This document shows, piece by piece, positions 35,351-47,430 of a DNA stretch of 64,000 nt. The stretch comes from Lutjanus erythropterus (taxonomy: Eukaryota; Chordata; Actinopteri; Lutjaniformes; Lutjanidae), in assembly GCA_020091685.1 (NCBI GenBank), contig CM034604.1:2531820-2595819 (forward strand), given 5' to 3'. The notes beneath the pieces are model-generated. The model ran no database searches, was not told where the DNA came from, and saw only the letters and a program-made list of their open reading frames with translations. The position numbers were made by a program, and so were the translations under genes. Numbering within the stretch: position 1 is the first letter of the stretch; each line of letters starts with the position of its first letter.

Positions 35351-37393
35351 TTGTTAGTTGGGGATTTGGGAATAAAGTGCAACAACGTGGGTTTCGAAAA
35401 CAAAACCACTTCAGCAAGTTTAGGAAAAGATAATGGTTTGGTTTAAAATAAGAACATAATTAATAAATGTTATGTACATAAGTACATGATGCAACATGAC
35501 ATTTTCCAACTGGCTAACATGAGTCCATCAACTGATGACTGCTGATATATTTGCTCATGTGTTTATGTGCCTCCCTACCCTGCACACTTCCTCCCATGTC
35601 TCAGTTGGGAGATGTGTGCGAGTAGCCAGTTAACTGTAGTTACTGATGCTACGTAGGTTTACTATATCCAATATACCAAATAATCTCACAAAGTGTCAAA
35701 AAAGGGAACATTCTTACACCTATTTTCCTTATTAAAAATTAAAATACAACTACATATCTTCTGAAATGAAGATACTCTCCTTAACTGAACTAGGACGAGC
35801 TCAACTTGCTTGTTAACTCTGTAAACCACACATCATTCAAACTCAAACAGAAAAACAAGATAAAAATCACCCAAAATCACCCAAACTATCTTGGTAAGTC
35901 CACTGCTCCAACAATCATCAATTCAAGTTGAAAGCACTCGTCCACTGTCAGCGGGTGTGTGCTGTGCCGCTGAATGAGAGTGTGTCACTCAGCTGCAGCT
36001 CTTACTCTGCAGACCATTAAGTTTGCAAAATAAAAAAACAAACAAAAAAAAAAAATGACTCGGCCAATTGTTGATAGGCGATATATTTGCCCCATCTCCA
36101 AAATCTACTACATATATAACATGCCATGGCAACGGCTGCATACATGGGATGCAACAGCTGATATCTCCTTCAAACTTCCCTACTTTTCTCCTTTCATCTG
36201 TCTTTTTTTTCTGTTAGCTTTTATTGCCAAGACACAAATGACAAACTGTTTGTAGGCACTGGAAAATGAAAATGTGAGGTTTGGAGTCAAGAGCAGCGGA
36301 CCCTGAGATGATCAGCAAATGCAGATGGCATCTTTTGAACATGCAGTCGGATCAGCTGGATGCACCGCTGCAGGTGACCCCCCCAACAAGGAGTGGAGGT
36401 GAGTGGATAAGAGTAATGCTGCAGACTGGACTTAAGGTTGCTGCTGCATAACATCTGACCAGGAAAATGAAATGGACAAAATTTCATGCTCTTTATATTA
36501 CATCACATCAATGACACATCAAACCATAACACTACAGGGGCAACTGCTGTATTTGATGTGCTGATGTGTCTGAGAATGTTGGCCTATTAGTAGAAAATGT
36601 AGGAGTGATGTCACATTTTTATAGTTTTGTTTCAGGCCCACATATAGAAAGTTCTAAAAATAGAGGAAATTAAAAGTTTTAAATTCACAGCACCCAAATG
36701 CTTTGAGAGGTTCAAAGAATTTCTACCAGTCTGTTGTTTAAACACACACAGTCTGACACCCGCATACATAAGAGGCTGTATGTGTCAAACTGAAAGAGGA
36801 GAGGCTGTGCTGGGCTCCTGCAGACACAGAGGAAGGCGAGGCTGTAAATATTCATGGCGGAGCTGTCAGAGCGCCGTGCCTCTCTGCTGGCTCCTGTCAC
36901 TCCATTGATCTCTCATACATGACATTCACGTCCAATGACCGCCCTGCCTCACCTCAATCATGTGGGAAGAGCTGCCCTTTCTCCCACCTGCTTGATGTCA
37001 GTTCCTCCAGGAGTCGGGAGCATGCTGATCGTCATCCTGGGGCCTCACATCCCTTCATCATTATATGCACATCGGAGGATGTAAAAGGCTCTTTCACAGC
37101 TTATGTTTCGCCAGTCTGTGATATTCAAGAGCTACTTTGTTTTTGATGTCCTTGTTTCCTCAAATCTGCAACACTAAATTGGTGATGTTCTTTCTTAAAG
37201 GACAAACTAGCATGAGCCATTTGTTTCACCAGTTACAACATTTTACTCAACAAAGTAATTGCTGGAATTTTACAGCAGCATTGCTAAAATAGATTAGAGA
37301 GAGCAAGAAACATAAGCAGTAAAGGCTCATTTATGCTCCCTTTATGCCCGAAGTTAAGATATGTGTAAATGTCACTGCCTACATACGTCCATG
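35351..37393. other. No gene recognised
   Basis: AT-rich DNA with an A tract near 36030-36054. From about 36680 to 37140 it is repeat-poor. From about 37325 (AAGGCTCATTTATGCTCCC) it is repeat-like text that continues beyond the hAT insertion at 38839. Confidence 0.3.
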
Positions 37394-38830
37394 CAGAGCC
37401 AGTTGGCCCTATATACACACTACGCAAGTTGCATAGGGCCCCTCCTGAGGTACACAAGGGCCCCGCCTCCCCCTCAGGTCAAAGCAAGTGTCAGTGTTTA
37501 CAACTCTGATGAGAGGATGAAGCAGAACTAAAGAGAAAAATAACATATCAGTAGTGAACAGAGTGAACAGTAATCATGTAAACTTGTGTTTCCTCCTCTG
37601 CAAGTTTGATATCATTCATTCATAGTAACGTTAAGTTGATGCTCCTCCCTCTGTCTGCCTGTCTATCTGTCTGTCTGTCTGATGTTAGACGTGCTGCAGT
37701 CTGTCTGTCTGTGTCCTGCTTACAGACACATCCAGGGCTGCTCTGTGACTTTGTGTCTGACAGAAGTGAGAATGAAATACAACTGTTTATCACGTGTGAT
37801 GAGCGCCAACGTGCAGCGGTGTTTATAATCTGTAGCTCAGAGAAGATAACCGCTTCATGTGCCAACATGTTTTCATATGCACACGCACACTTTGATGCAG
37901 CAGCCTCTGTGGAGACCAGTCTGTCTGTCTGTCTGTCTGTCCAGATAATATGTGGACATGATGTTACTCCTCTGAGGTGACCAGGAGAATATAAAGTATT
38001 CAGATTCTTTATTTAAGCAAAAGTACTAATATCACACAGTAAAAATACTTCACTACAAGTAAATGTCCTGCATTCACAAAACCTCACTTAAATAAAAGTA
38101 TGTAAATATTATCAGATAAATATATTTAAAGTATTCACGTTGCAGTAAAATGTTTCCTGTCAGTGTTATTATGTCTGATGTTTCTGCATTAATATTCTTG
38201 CATTAATGTTATTGCTGTTTACTGTTGTAAATGTTTAAAATTGAGCTCATTTTAACTACTTTATTGTACACTGATAGGTAGTTTATTTTACAGCAATGCA
38301 TCATGAGAAAACAGCCTTTTTTTCAGCATTGTGGATTAAAAAGTTCAGTATTTTCCTCTGGGATGTAGAGTAGAAGCATAAAGTTGGATAAAATGGAACT
38401 CAAGTAAAGTACAAAATAAGTATAGTGCTTGGTGTAAATGTACTAATTTACTGTCTACCACTGATTACAACTCTGAACTAATGCAAGATGGAAATTAATA
38501 TATTGGTTTTCACTGATGACTGATTAAATATTGAATTTAAAATCAAGTAACTGACTAATTACCAGGCAGCAGAGCCAAAGCTCAGGGTTATGTTTTAGTA
38601 TTGTCTACATTTTATATATTCTAAAATTTCAATATTCATTTATCTTAAGATAAATATAGATCAACTTATTCTTTGACTAACAGATAGAACAAACTGTTTT
38701 AAAGGAGGCAGGGTTGTTGTGGGAGCATGTGTGTGACTGTGTGGTAAATGGCTTACATGGCTCACTTGTTAGTCCACAGGGCCTCTTAACAGTTTTGCTT
38801 AGGGCCCCATGGAGGTCAGGACCAGCTCTG
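37394..38830. mobile_element. hAT-like element, 1.44 kb
   Basis: Terminal inverted repeats CAGAGCCAGTTGGCCCT and, from the other end, CAGAGCTGGTCCTGACCT. Flanks CGTCCATG (37386-37393) and CCTCCATG (38831-38838) agree at 7 of 8 positions, as expected of an 8-bp hAT duplication. Next to the left end TGCATAGGGCCCCTCC, and near the right end TTAGGGCCCCATGG, give a second shared motif. The interior has GTCT microsatellites (about 37661-37681 and 37918-37941) and no recognisable transposase, so it is a non-autonomous or gutted copy. Confidence 0.75.
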
Positions 38831-38838
38831 CCTCCATG

Positions 38839-40850
38839 CGTCCTTGATGTTCCCATAGATGTTAAACAATACAGCCACTAGAGGGCTGCATGCAGAGTCA
38901 GAAGTTACCCTTAAAGAAGAAGAAGGTTCAGAGGTTTCTGACAATAACATGTCGGCACCGTCAGAGGTTGTAATAATGAAGACAGAGGCCAAAGCGGAGG
39001 CAGCACTGTAGACAGCGATGGTCCATGAATTTAGAATTTAGAGGTCTAGGTAAAGAGAATTCAGAGTTCTCTTCTAAACACATTCTACATGTTAGAAAAT
39101 AGTTGAACTGTTGTTCATGATTTCTGTGTTCAAGAGTTTTTGCCATCATGTGTGATGTTAGCACGTGTGAAAAATGTATGTATAAAAATAAAATAAAATA
39201 AAAATGATGAAATAACATAATTAACCATTTAATATAATGATATATTTCATCACAGTTTGGTGTGTAATCTACTATTTTTTCTGTGTAACAATATGTGATT
39301 GTTACATTCCTACTCTTAACATATCTAATTCTGCAAAAACAAAACCACAGTTTGCCTTTAAGTGCCTACACCTCTGTGGTTACACACCCCTGCATTTATA
39401 TAATACTTGATATAAAGTTCATGCGAGACAGGAGAACCTGAGGCGGTGATATTACCTCTTATGATGTCTAATTCCAGTTTTTCATGCACACTTCATGTTA
39501 TCTGTTCAATCTTGTACTGTGAAGAGAAACACAGACTTGTTGTTCCTGAGGGGAAAACTGGGAAATCTGATCAAGATGTAGTCTAAACCTCATCAGGTCG
39601 TCACTGTCTGTTTCTACAGACCCTGGAGGTGCTTCTGAACGTTTCCACTCCTGATAGCTGTAGGGGGGCAGATCCACGGTGACGGCTATGAGTCACGTTT
39701 GCATAGAGTTCTTGCTGATTTATACTTTAATAAGACACAGCTCAGACTATAATATCTATACTGTATGTGCTTATGATTATTGATTCCCTGTGCACAGCGC
39801 TGCTTTTCTCAGGTAATAATTACCCATCCACAGTGAAAGGCAGCAGACTCACATAATTGCTTTCATAAGACCTTTATACACTCTCTTTCAATGTGTTTTC
39901 AGCAGAACAATCAATACACTGATAGAAGAGAACCTGTATTTACTGTTGCCTGGCAAGGATATTGAGATACACACTCATCGCTGTGCTTTTTTGCATTCAG
40001 CGTGCTGTAGCAGAGCCTGAGACACTTTGTTCATGTTGATGTTCCTCTTCCGTCCCCTCTGGCCCCTGTTCTGGTCATGCTTCATGAACCCTAGCTGATG
40101 TACAGGTGGATCTCAGAGGTGGTGATGGTGGTGGTGGTGGGGGTGCAGGCAGGCAGGCAGGGGCCACGGCCTGTTTGCCGAGAGGATGAAAAAATCTGTC
40201 ATTATCCTCTGCGAGACATTCCTCTCACGCTGCCCAGGACCTCACTGTTAATTGCCCCGAGAATTCGTCCAAACAGAGACACCGAGAGGCAACATGAGTG
40301 ATGGATCTGAGAATCAATCAGCCTTCACTAGGCTTAGAAAGAATCATCTTTTCTTCATGAAACAAATGTTAAAGCATGATTTCCCACTAGGTGTTGTTAT
40401 TTTCCAGAAGACGGTGGTATTACTGTACCATGCAATATTTATATTATTTATCTGTCCTGCATTATCCGGTTGTAGTCCACAATAGAGGACACACTATAGG
40501 TCGAGATGTTATGTAGAACAGGCTTGTTGTAAGTCAAAGCTAACCTTCTTTTGCACTAGGGAATACTTTCTTTATTAACTGTCCTGTGTGTAAGATTTAT
40601 AGGGATCTATTGGTAGAATACAGCAGAAGTGGAATGAAATATTATAATTATTACATTATAATGCTGTTTTCTCTGTTTCTCTATTTTAAGAAGCCACAAA
40701 TTATATCAAGCTACACAAAACGTAGATGCCTGAAAATCCCACAGATAGAATGGAAGTGCAGAGACAATACACCATCTAATCTAGTCGCATTGGTGTTATT
40801 GTTTTGTCACAAACATTTGGCCTGTACTGAGCTTAAGATCAGTCTTGTCA
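38839..40850. other. No gene recognised
   Basis: 38839-39300 looks like the continuation of the older repeat split by the hAT element. 39400-40310 is repeat-poor, with short GTG and GCAG runs (about 40118-40160). The region downstream of the candidate last exon at 40851 contains no obvious polyadenylation signal that I can single out. Confidence 0.3.
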
Positions 40851-40951
40851 TTACTCATTACTCTGCATCTTCGGGATCATGTAGGCAGGGACGGTGTCGA
40901 TGTCGAAGTTGTTGAAGTCAGCTGGATTGGTGGAAGAAGAACTCTTTCGCC
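40851..40951 (-). CDS. Candidate last exon of the acidic coiled-coil gene
   Basis: An acceptor (TTCTGTTTTACAG|GG) opens a frame reading RKSSSSTNPADFNNF, then DIDTVPAYMIPKMQSNE, stop at 40851. Its codons are strikingly C- or G-ending (GAC TTC AAC AAC TTC GAC ATC GAC ACC), which argues for real coding. Exon 3, however, ends in phase 2 and would force the other frame (RAKEFFFHQSS, stop at 40918). Either a small exon lies unseen between 40952 and 43013, or the shorter frame is used, or this exon belongs to another transcript. It is the nearest good acceptor downstream of exon 3 on the same strand. Confidence 0.45.
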
Positions 40952-41106
40952 CTGTAAAACAGAAAAAAACAACATTGCTGACGGAATTCTTCAGTTGGTT
41001 ATGAAAACACAGCCTCACTGCTGACGATGGGTGGGTTGGTTGGGAAATCTTCAGATGAATGATACAATATGGATCCTTAAAATCCTGACAATAATCCTAA
41101 CATCAA

Positions 41107-42495
41107 TATTGTACAATGCTGCTAGTCTTTGTTAAGGCCAGTCTTTAGAATGGACTTTATGTCAGTTGCACAAACCAAATTGAGTTTAGTATTAATTATG
41201 GCCGGTGTTAATGATGCAAATCACTGTGAGCATTTGTCAATTGATTGGCTCTTCTGATCAACTTTGTAACAGTCTGCCTAAGCACATTTGAATGATGCGG
41301 CTGCCCAGCCACACTCCCTCTTGTGCCGATTGGCTCAATGGTTTCTGCTGCCGGCCACAGGGTTGCATTAATTTCACATCATTTGGCATCAAAATCCAAA
41401 ATCCACAGTTGGTCCAGAGTTTATAGTCCACAACCAACAAAGCGCAAAAGAAAACAAAAAGTCACAGCAGCTTTGTCCCGCATTCATTGCCACTCAACCC
41501 AGTCAAAGCCATGGAAGGACATCGCCAGGATCGTTCTGCTGCAATCCAGAGGGCTGCTGTTGTTGTTGGTCTGAGCGACTGACTATTGACTGACTGTGTG
41601 AGTGTGTGTCTTGACAAGCATCATTACAAGGTCAAAGTACTGTGAGTGAAGTTTTTTTTCTTACCTTTTTCAAATCAGGACAGACAGTGTTGTTTTTTTT
41701 CTTTTTTAAAGGAGAGACTGTGGTTTTGTTTTGGTTTTTCTTCCAACTTTTTTTCAAGGAGGACTGAATATTTGATGTTTTTTATGGACTGAGAAATGGA
41801 CTCTTACATTTATCTTCTAATGGGTTTATTTATTGAAAAATCAGTGCCTTTGTTCTTGGATTAATACATTATTTACTTTTTAAAGAAGCAAAGTGGTGTG
41901 CTGTCTCTTTTGCCAAGAACGGGTATTTATTTTCAAGGTTGTATGAGCCTTTTCCGTGAATATACATTTAAGGCATACATGCTTTGTACTGGTTAATTTT
42001 ACATGAATGTGTGACTGGATCAAACTATTTAAATAAATACTGATCGATCAGAGCACCCTTAGTGGAAAAGTTATTCAGGGTCAAAGGGGAAAAAAAAGGC
42101 AGTTTCATGAACAATGAGATAAGAAAATGAATAGAGCTGTACATCCAGCACAATACAGGTCTGACTTCCAAGCAATCCAACGTAATGACAAGAGGAAGCA
42201 GTCAAGTTGGAAAGAAATAACAGAGGTCCTAAATGAATGTTCTGACTCGGGCAGCCTTTGTTCAGAAAACAATGTACAGACAAAGAGGACAGTGCTCCTG
42301 AGCAATTTCTTTGAGAAAAATGGCAGACATGTTGATTTTATGCCTCCTGATAATATTTACGTCCAGTCTAAATGAGAAGAAGGCTTAAGCAGAGAGGGTG
42401 CAACCGGTGTACATCAGTCAGACTTAAAACACCAAGTTATGACCAACTTAGACCAGGATTAGGCTTAAGTCCTGTTGGTGCAACCAGTCCCCGAT
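41107..42495. mobile_element. Harbinger-like remnant in the last intron
   Basis: One end (GTTAAGGCCAGTCTTTAGAA, then CAGTTGCACAAAC) is repeated at 1340-1475. The other end on the minus strand reads GGTTGCACCAACAGGACTTA, echoing TTGCACAAAC. Inside, a plus-strand ORF at 42127-42375 contains the phrase KRKQSSWKEITEVLN, which resembles the Myb/SANT-like second protein of PIF/Harbinger elements. The similarity is short and from memory. No DDE transposase is visible. Confidence 0.4.
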
Positions 42496-42584
42496 GTTTA
42501 GCAGCTAATAACACTATGTATGGGGACAGGCCTCTGAGACAGTCCTATTAAAGTAATGGATATACACTTATATACACTCAATTT

Positions 42585-42705
42585 TTGGATTTCTAAACTT
42601 GCTCTGTGTCAGAAAACACCCTTGTCCCAGACAAAAATTCACAACTTCAAACAATTTAAAAATGTGTTAAAAGCCTTCAAAATCTAAAACTAACAAAACT
42701 TACTG
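42585..42705. repeat. Repeat family R5, copy 2
   Basis: Collinear with 35232-35350 over about 120 bp (see that entry). Lies in the last intron of the minus-strand gene. Confidence 0.6.
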
Positions 42706-43013
42706 ATAACATGGGTATAAAAATGTGCTATTATAATCGACTTTGTTTTAAAATAGAAAATTCTGTCAGATTTATACAAAAACATTGCATAATATTTCTA
42801 TCAGATGTCTCAACCATAACATGTCGACTCCGTAGTCCCTCTAAATCAAAGCTAAATAAGAATTATGCTTTAAAAATGTGTATTTTGATTAGCATTATGA
42901 GAACTCTGAGACACTTTAAGAGTTTGATCTTTTAAAATATATTTTCTAGCATAATTAAGAGTTTTGTCCCAATTCTCAAGAATAAGTGATAAATCTCAGT
43001 GGCTGTGACTCAC

Positions 43014-43278
43014 CTTAAGAATCTCTTCTCCCACTTGCTCATTCTTTTCTTGGGCTCCTCTGGTGGAGATTCAGGAATGCTCAGTCCATGTGCAGCCATC
43101 CATTTCTCGTAACGCTCCTCCTCCTGCAGTCTCAGTTCCTCTTTCAGGTGTCCCTTTTTCTCCCAGTAAGCATCCAGATGTTTCTTGACCTTCTGCCTTT
43201 GCTCGTCTCGATGGATCACCTTTTGCCTTTTTCGCTGCTCTCTCCGAGCTCGGGTCACCGGTGGAGCCATGTAGGAAA
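43014..43278 (-). CDS. Exon 3 of an unrecognised acidic/basic coiled-coil protein
   Basis: 265 nt, bordered by a good acceptor (TTCTTCATCGGTGCAG) and donor (TTAAG|GTGAGT). It opens in phase 1 and closes in phase 2. The product starts ISYMAPPVTRARREQRKRQK and is highly basic and charged, with a predicted long helix through KKHLDAYWEKKGHLKEEL and LQEEERYEKWMAAHG. It ends in a proline/glutamate segment (IPESPPEEPKKRM) and SKWEKRFL. No catalytic motif, signal peptide or membrane segment is present. The 5-prime extension of the raw ORF (to 43489) runs into the intron and is not coding. The composition resembles structural or ciliary/cytoskeletal coiled-coil proteins, but that is only an impression. 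I do not recognise the family. Confidence 0.75.
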
Positions 43279-43405
43279 CTGCACCGATGAAGAAGAGAAA
43301 TGAGGAGAAGATTTTTAAGAGTGTGTGCCATGAAGCAACATCAGCTAAATGCTTTACAGCAGGGAACTGAAAAAGAATTGAAAAAATTAAGCAATAAAGA
43401 CTTAC

Positions 43406-43856
43406 TCCTATAAATGGAATTTCCCTCCTCAAGTTCTTTCCTGTATGTTCTGGCGATCTTCTTTGCATAGTGGTCCTGCTGCACGTCATTGAGCCAATTC
43501 AGGAAGCGTCTCCTGATGCTCTTATCTTCTACTGGCTCCTCGAGCTCCTCCATAATCTCCTCTGCAAGATCTGCAATGTCATCAAATTCCTCCAGTTCTT
43601 CAATCCAGTCGTTTTGCCATTTTTGGTACAGATTCAACAGTTCCTCCAGATGTTCCTCTGCCTGCTCATTTTCTTCTTCCTGCGGTGGCGGTTTGCACAT
43701 CATGTCATGTGCATTGTTATTGGTTTCTTCTTCTTCAGCCTCCCCTGAATCGACTTCAGGGAGGTGAATCACCATGTTGGAGTCCTCAGTGGGTCTGATG
43801 TCATTTTCACTGGGTTTCACTTCTGTGGGGACGGCAGCGCTGCCTTTCTCCTCGCC
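43406..43856 (-). CDS. Exon 2 of the same acidic coiled-coil protein
   Basis: 451 nt encoding 150 residues, between an acceptor (TTTTGACAATCCAG|GGC) and a strong donor (AGGA|GTAAGT). It starts in phase 0 and ends in phase 1, matching exon 3. The first half is extremely acidic (GEEKGSAAVPTEVKPSEND, then DSGEAEEEET and PPPQEEENEQAEE). It then forms a likely coiled coil through LLNLYQKWQNDWIEELEEF and ADLAEEIMEELEEP. It ends with a basic helix, SIRRRFLNWLNDVQQDHYAK. The opposite-strand ORFs at 43470-43767 are shadows. The gene is transcribed towards lower coordinates. The two exons are separated by a 127-bp intron, and the matching phases support a genuine gene. Confidence 0.8.
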
Positions 43857-44089
43857 CTGGATTGTCAAAACAAAAGTAACAAGTGGTTCCTCTTGAGATA
43901 AGACTGCTAAATAGCAAACTGCAACCATAATAACTTGTAATATTCTAATTATAAATCAAATTATTCTTGTCTGCAATCAAAACAGTCATTTTGGGCCAAA
44001 TAAAAAAAACAAAAACAAAAAAACCTGTCTGGACTCACAACAATTAAATTATTCCTTTCAAAACATAAGAATTTGAGTTGGACTAGAAA

Positions 44090-44471
44090 TGCAAAAATCT
44101 ACTGTAGTCCGTTGAAAGTTTGATTTGTCCCAACTTTTTTGTTTTTACACCTTCAAAAATTCAGAGGAAAAGGCACCAAGCCATAGACATAAGCTATAAG
44201 ACACATTTTAGTTGACAAAATATCTTTTTCTGTGTAGGCAACATATTTTTACAGTCAGAGAATGTAAGAATCAATTTACACAAATGTTCAGACAGCTCAG
44301 TGTTTGAGGTTTGAGCCCAACTTAAACTCTTGACCTTTGAAACAAATTTTAAAAAGCTTTACATAATTTACTTTTCCTCTTTAGATAAACTTGAATCTTT
44401 GAGTTTCAACACTGGAGAGCAGCTAAAGAGCCACATGTGGCTCTGGAGCCTCAGGTTTCAGATCCCCGGCT
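44090..44471 (-). mobile_element. hAT MITE fragment in intron 1
   Basis: On the minus strand its terminus reads GGGGATCTGAAACCTGAGGC, then CCAGAGCCACATGTGG and CTCTTTAGCTG, nearly the start of the element at 51614-52168. The far end is decayed. Confidence 0.6.
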
Positions 44472-45211
44472 TAGAGTTATCTGTTCACAAAAACTTCTTT
44501 ACCTTAAGTTTAAGAGTGAAAAGAGAAAAAATAAGTTATATTCGTTGTCTGACATGAGTGTTTAAGGTTTGGAAACAAAACTTTTTGTATTTCAAAATTT
44601 GTTGAGTATACTTATTGATGAAAGTGAATGATGGTTAATAATTTCATATTTTCATTATAATCATTTAATTTACAGGCACCTGAATAATAATATATAGTGT
44701 GAGAATTTGGGAAATCCAGGATTCTTTGGGTTTCTAAAACTCAAAGATTCAAGTTTATCTGAAGAAGAAAAGTGAATTACTAAATGAATAAAACATTATA
44801 GATCGGCAAAACTTTTTTTGAGCTTGTTTTAAAACTTAAGGGTTTGTGTTAGTCTTAAAACTCAAAGATTTAGTGAAGACAGTTGCCTTGAAGTTCTTTC
44901 TTTCTTTTTTTACACTGATTATCCATGGACCAAAAGAGAAAAACAAACTGTTTGGAAGATGAGATTGCAGAGATGGTAGAAGAGATTGATCCAGACAAAA
45001 CATGTTATTCAAGGGAATAAATGCACTGTGAGTGTGTCGCCATGAACTCCTCACATCTTTAATTTAAAAACATTATATCACATTGTTCAATCTGCAGGGT
45101 TACCACTGCGCTCTGGCCGTCCAGTGTGTTATTCTAATTGTATATATCCATGTATACATTGATATCACACTGTTCATAAACCTGGTGCAAAGTTTGCCAC
45201 AGGCTTGAGCA
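44472..45211. other. Intronic AT-rich DNA
   Basis: No exon recognised. CTTAAAACTC / AAACTCAAAGATT words recur (44735-44870), suggesting small local duplications. Confidence 0.3.
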
Positions 45212-45217
45212 CATATG

Positions 45218-45741
45218 TGTTGTAACCATTCAATATTGGACCCAAAAAAACAAGCACAGCCTGGAGACAGAGAGAGGTTTAGACAGTTTATTATGTGTTC
45301 CTCTTTGAAGGTTGTCTAAAGGCTTGGCTTAGACAAACAGGGTTCAGGCTGCAGAGGGCTGAGCAGGGCAGGCAAAGGAGCTGGTGGCTGAAGACAGAGA
45401 CGAGGCTGGTTTGAATGGCTGAGCAAGGCAGGCAGTGGAGCTGGAGGCAGAGGACGAAGACAAGGCTGGTTCAGGCAGAGCTGACGTGGACAATCACAAA
45501 GGAGACTGAACGATCTGGCAGAGTCTGGAAGTCTGAGCCGGGGTATATGCTGCAGTGTCTTGATTAGGAGATTGGGTGCAGGTGAGCAGGAGAGCAGCTG
45601 CAGAGGATCAGATGGATGAGCAGGAAGGAGGGAACCAAGAGTCCACGCCCAGCAACACAGACAGAGACAAACATGACACATTGGGGGGAGGGGAAACATG
45701 AAACACAAGGAAAGGGAGAGACAAGTCCCAAAACTCTAACA
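45218..45741 (-). mobile_element. Solo LTR (524 bp) with CATATG duplication
   Basis: On the minus strand it runs from TGTTAGAGTTTTGGGACTTG to TTGAATGGTTACAACA, so it has TG...CA ends. It contains TATATACCCCG (TATA-like) and AATAAACTG (polyadenylation signal). It is flanked by the same six bases, CATATG, at 45212-45217 and 45742-45747. No internal retroelement sequence follows on either side, so it is the product of LTR-LTR recombination. It lies in intron 1, in the same orientation as the gene. Confidence 0.8.
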
Positions 45742-45747
45742 CATATG

Positions 45748-46189
45748 TGTCCCAAACTGCAATATCCTTACATGACCAACAATCAATTTATCAATCAATC
45801 ACTTAGATCATTTCTGCATCAAAGAAAGGTTTTCCATACTTGAAATCAAAATGTATTTTCCATTTTATAAATGAAGCCCAAGATTTCAGAAATGTCTTTA
45901 TTACTTTAAGGCTGCTACAAGGTTTTCATATTGTGTTGATTTTTGCTGCCACTGTGAGAAATCTCCTTGTAACTGGTGAATGTAAATGTGTGTGGGAGCA
46001 TGTGAACACAGGCTCTGCTGGTCTGCATGCTCTAAATCATTTCATCTGATTTCAAGGAGAATCTGACCTGGTGGCTGCCGTATCAGAATAAGATATACAA
46101 ATAGCCAATATTCTCACTAATGGCTCTCAAGACTGTTTCATAACCAGTTAAAACTCTTTATAGTATGATTAAACTAATACCTATTGTCA
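45748..46189. other. Intronic DNA, no feature recognised
   Basis: AT-rich. The BEL/Pao coding remnant stops near 46190 without an LTR. Confidence 0.3.
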
Positions 46190-47430
46190 AGTCCACCTCT
46201 CTTTTCCAGCCATCAAACTGGAAATCTCCAGGGTCTCCCTTTGGACTTGCATGTCCTAAAAGCAGAGAATTCGGGGTGATGTACTGTACAGTCTTCTCTG
46301 CTTTGAGTTCTTGCATCAATGGGTCTCTCATTTGCAAGGTTGGCTGCCATGAAGAGGAACGTTTGGAATTCTCCCCATGAGAAAACACCATCTCCACCAA
46401 GGTTGCTTAGCGCCCGCTTCACTACTTTAACAACTGCCTCTGCTGCACCATTACTATGCGAGGAGTCTGCAGGGTGGATCTTCCATGACCATTCTGTTCC
46501 ATGTTTGGCAGCTGTGTTTTCAAGTTCAGACTTGTTTAGTCGGTCAAGGAACTTGTGAAGCTGCTCCAGAGCAGGTTTGGCCCCTACAAAGTTAGTACCT
46601 GGGTCTGACCAGAGTTTCCTTGGGTGTCCTCTCAGTGAAGTGAATCTTTGATAGGCTAGCAGGAATCCTTCTGATGACATGTCACTCACCACTTCAGTGT
46701 GTATGGCTTGGGAAGCCATGCAGCAGAAGATTCCCCATACTTTGAGTCTAGTTCTCTTCTTGAACTCATCTTTAACTTCATAAGGGACGAACAGGTCCAT
46801 GGTGGTGAATTCAAAAGGTGCAGCTGGGCCAGTTCGCTCCAGAGGCAGGTCAGCCATGATTTGTTGACACTGTTTTGCCTTATATTTTCTGCAGACCACA
46901 CAGCTGTCAACCATTTTCTTAGCAAGTCTTCAGCCTTTTATTACCCAGGCTTTCTTCCTCATCCGGAGAAGAGTTCCTGCCACTCCCTCGTGGTTTGCTT
47001 TGTGGGATTCTTGTGCTAGCAATGTAGACACCCATGCTTCAAAAGGTAAAACTGGCACTGGTGTCTTATCTTCATTGAACATTTGAATTAAGCCTCCACA
47101 ATCTAGCAGTCCAGAGTTCACATCCTTGTATAATGCTAATCTGCTTAGCGTTGTGTCAGGAAAAACTGTACCTTCTTGAGCTGCGAGGAAGAGGTCTTTG
47201 AGTGCATCTTCAAGTTCCTTTACAGTCAGCACAGCTTGCTTGGGTAATGTTTCCTCCCACTTTGGCTGTTCTGGGGCCCGGCACTTCCTCTTCAGCCACT
47301 GCTTGGCAGCTAGGCAAACCCAGGTGACGACTCTCACCAGTTTGGACAGGCTGCTGAGTCTTCTTACTTCCACAAGATTTTTAACCCAGCCAGTGGGCTT
47401 CCTTCTTAGAAGAAGAGTTGGGTTTACCAC
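46190..47430 (-). pseudogene. BEL/Pao integrase remnant
   Basis: Two pieces read as the integrase part of a BEL/Pao polyprotein. The first (47430-46930) ends with a zinc-binding-like HKANHEGVAGTLL motif. After an in-frame stop near 46927 the second (46914-46213) continues with CVVCRKYKAK, completing the HHCC pattern. The core then shows the catalytic triad context: TTMDLF, then SDPGTNFVGAK, then SNGAAEAVVK. A frameshift near 46285 moves the reading to another frame for the last part, and the sequence stops near 46190, so the C-terminal tail and the 3-prime LTR are missing. Clearly inactive. Confidence 0.85.

Noticed and set aside
37606-37980. 124-codon plus ORF rich in LSVCLSV
   Set aside because: Translation of GTCT microsatellites within the hAT-like element.
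43071-43331. Minus ORF beginning MAHTLKNLLL, with a hydrophobic start like a signal peptide
   Set aside because: It reads through the intron/exon border in a different frame from exon 3, whose frame agrees with exon 2 by splice phase.
45316-45755. Proline/leucine-rich minus-strand ORFs (up to 130 codons)
   Set aside because: They lie inside the solo LTR 45218-45741 and reflect its pyrimidine-rich composition, not a protein.
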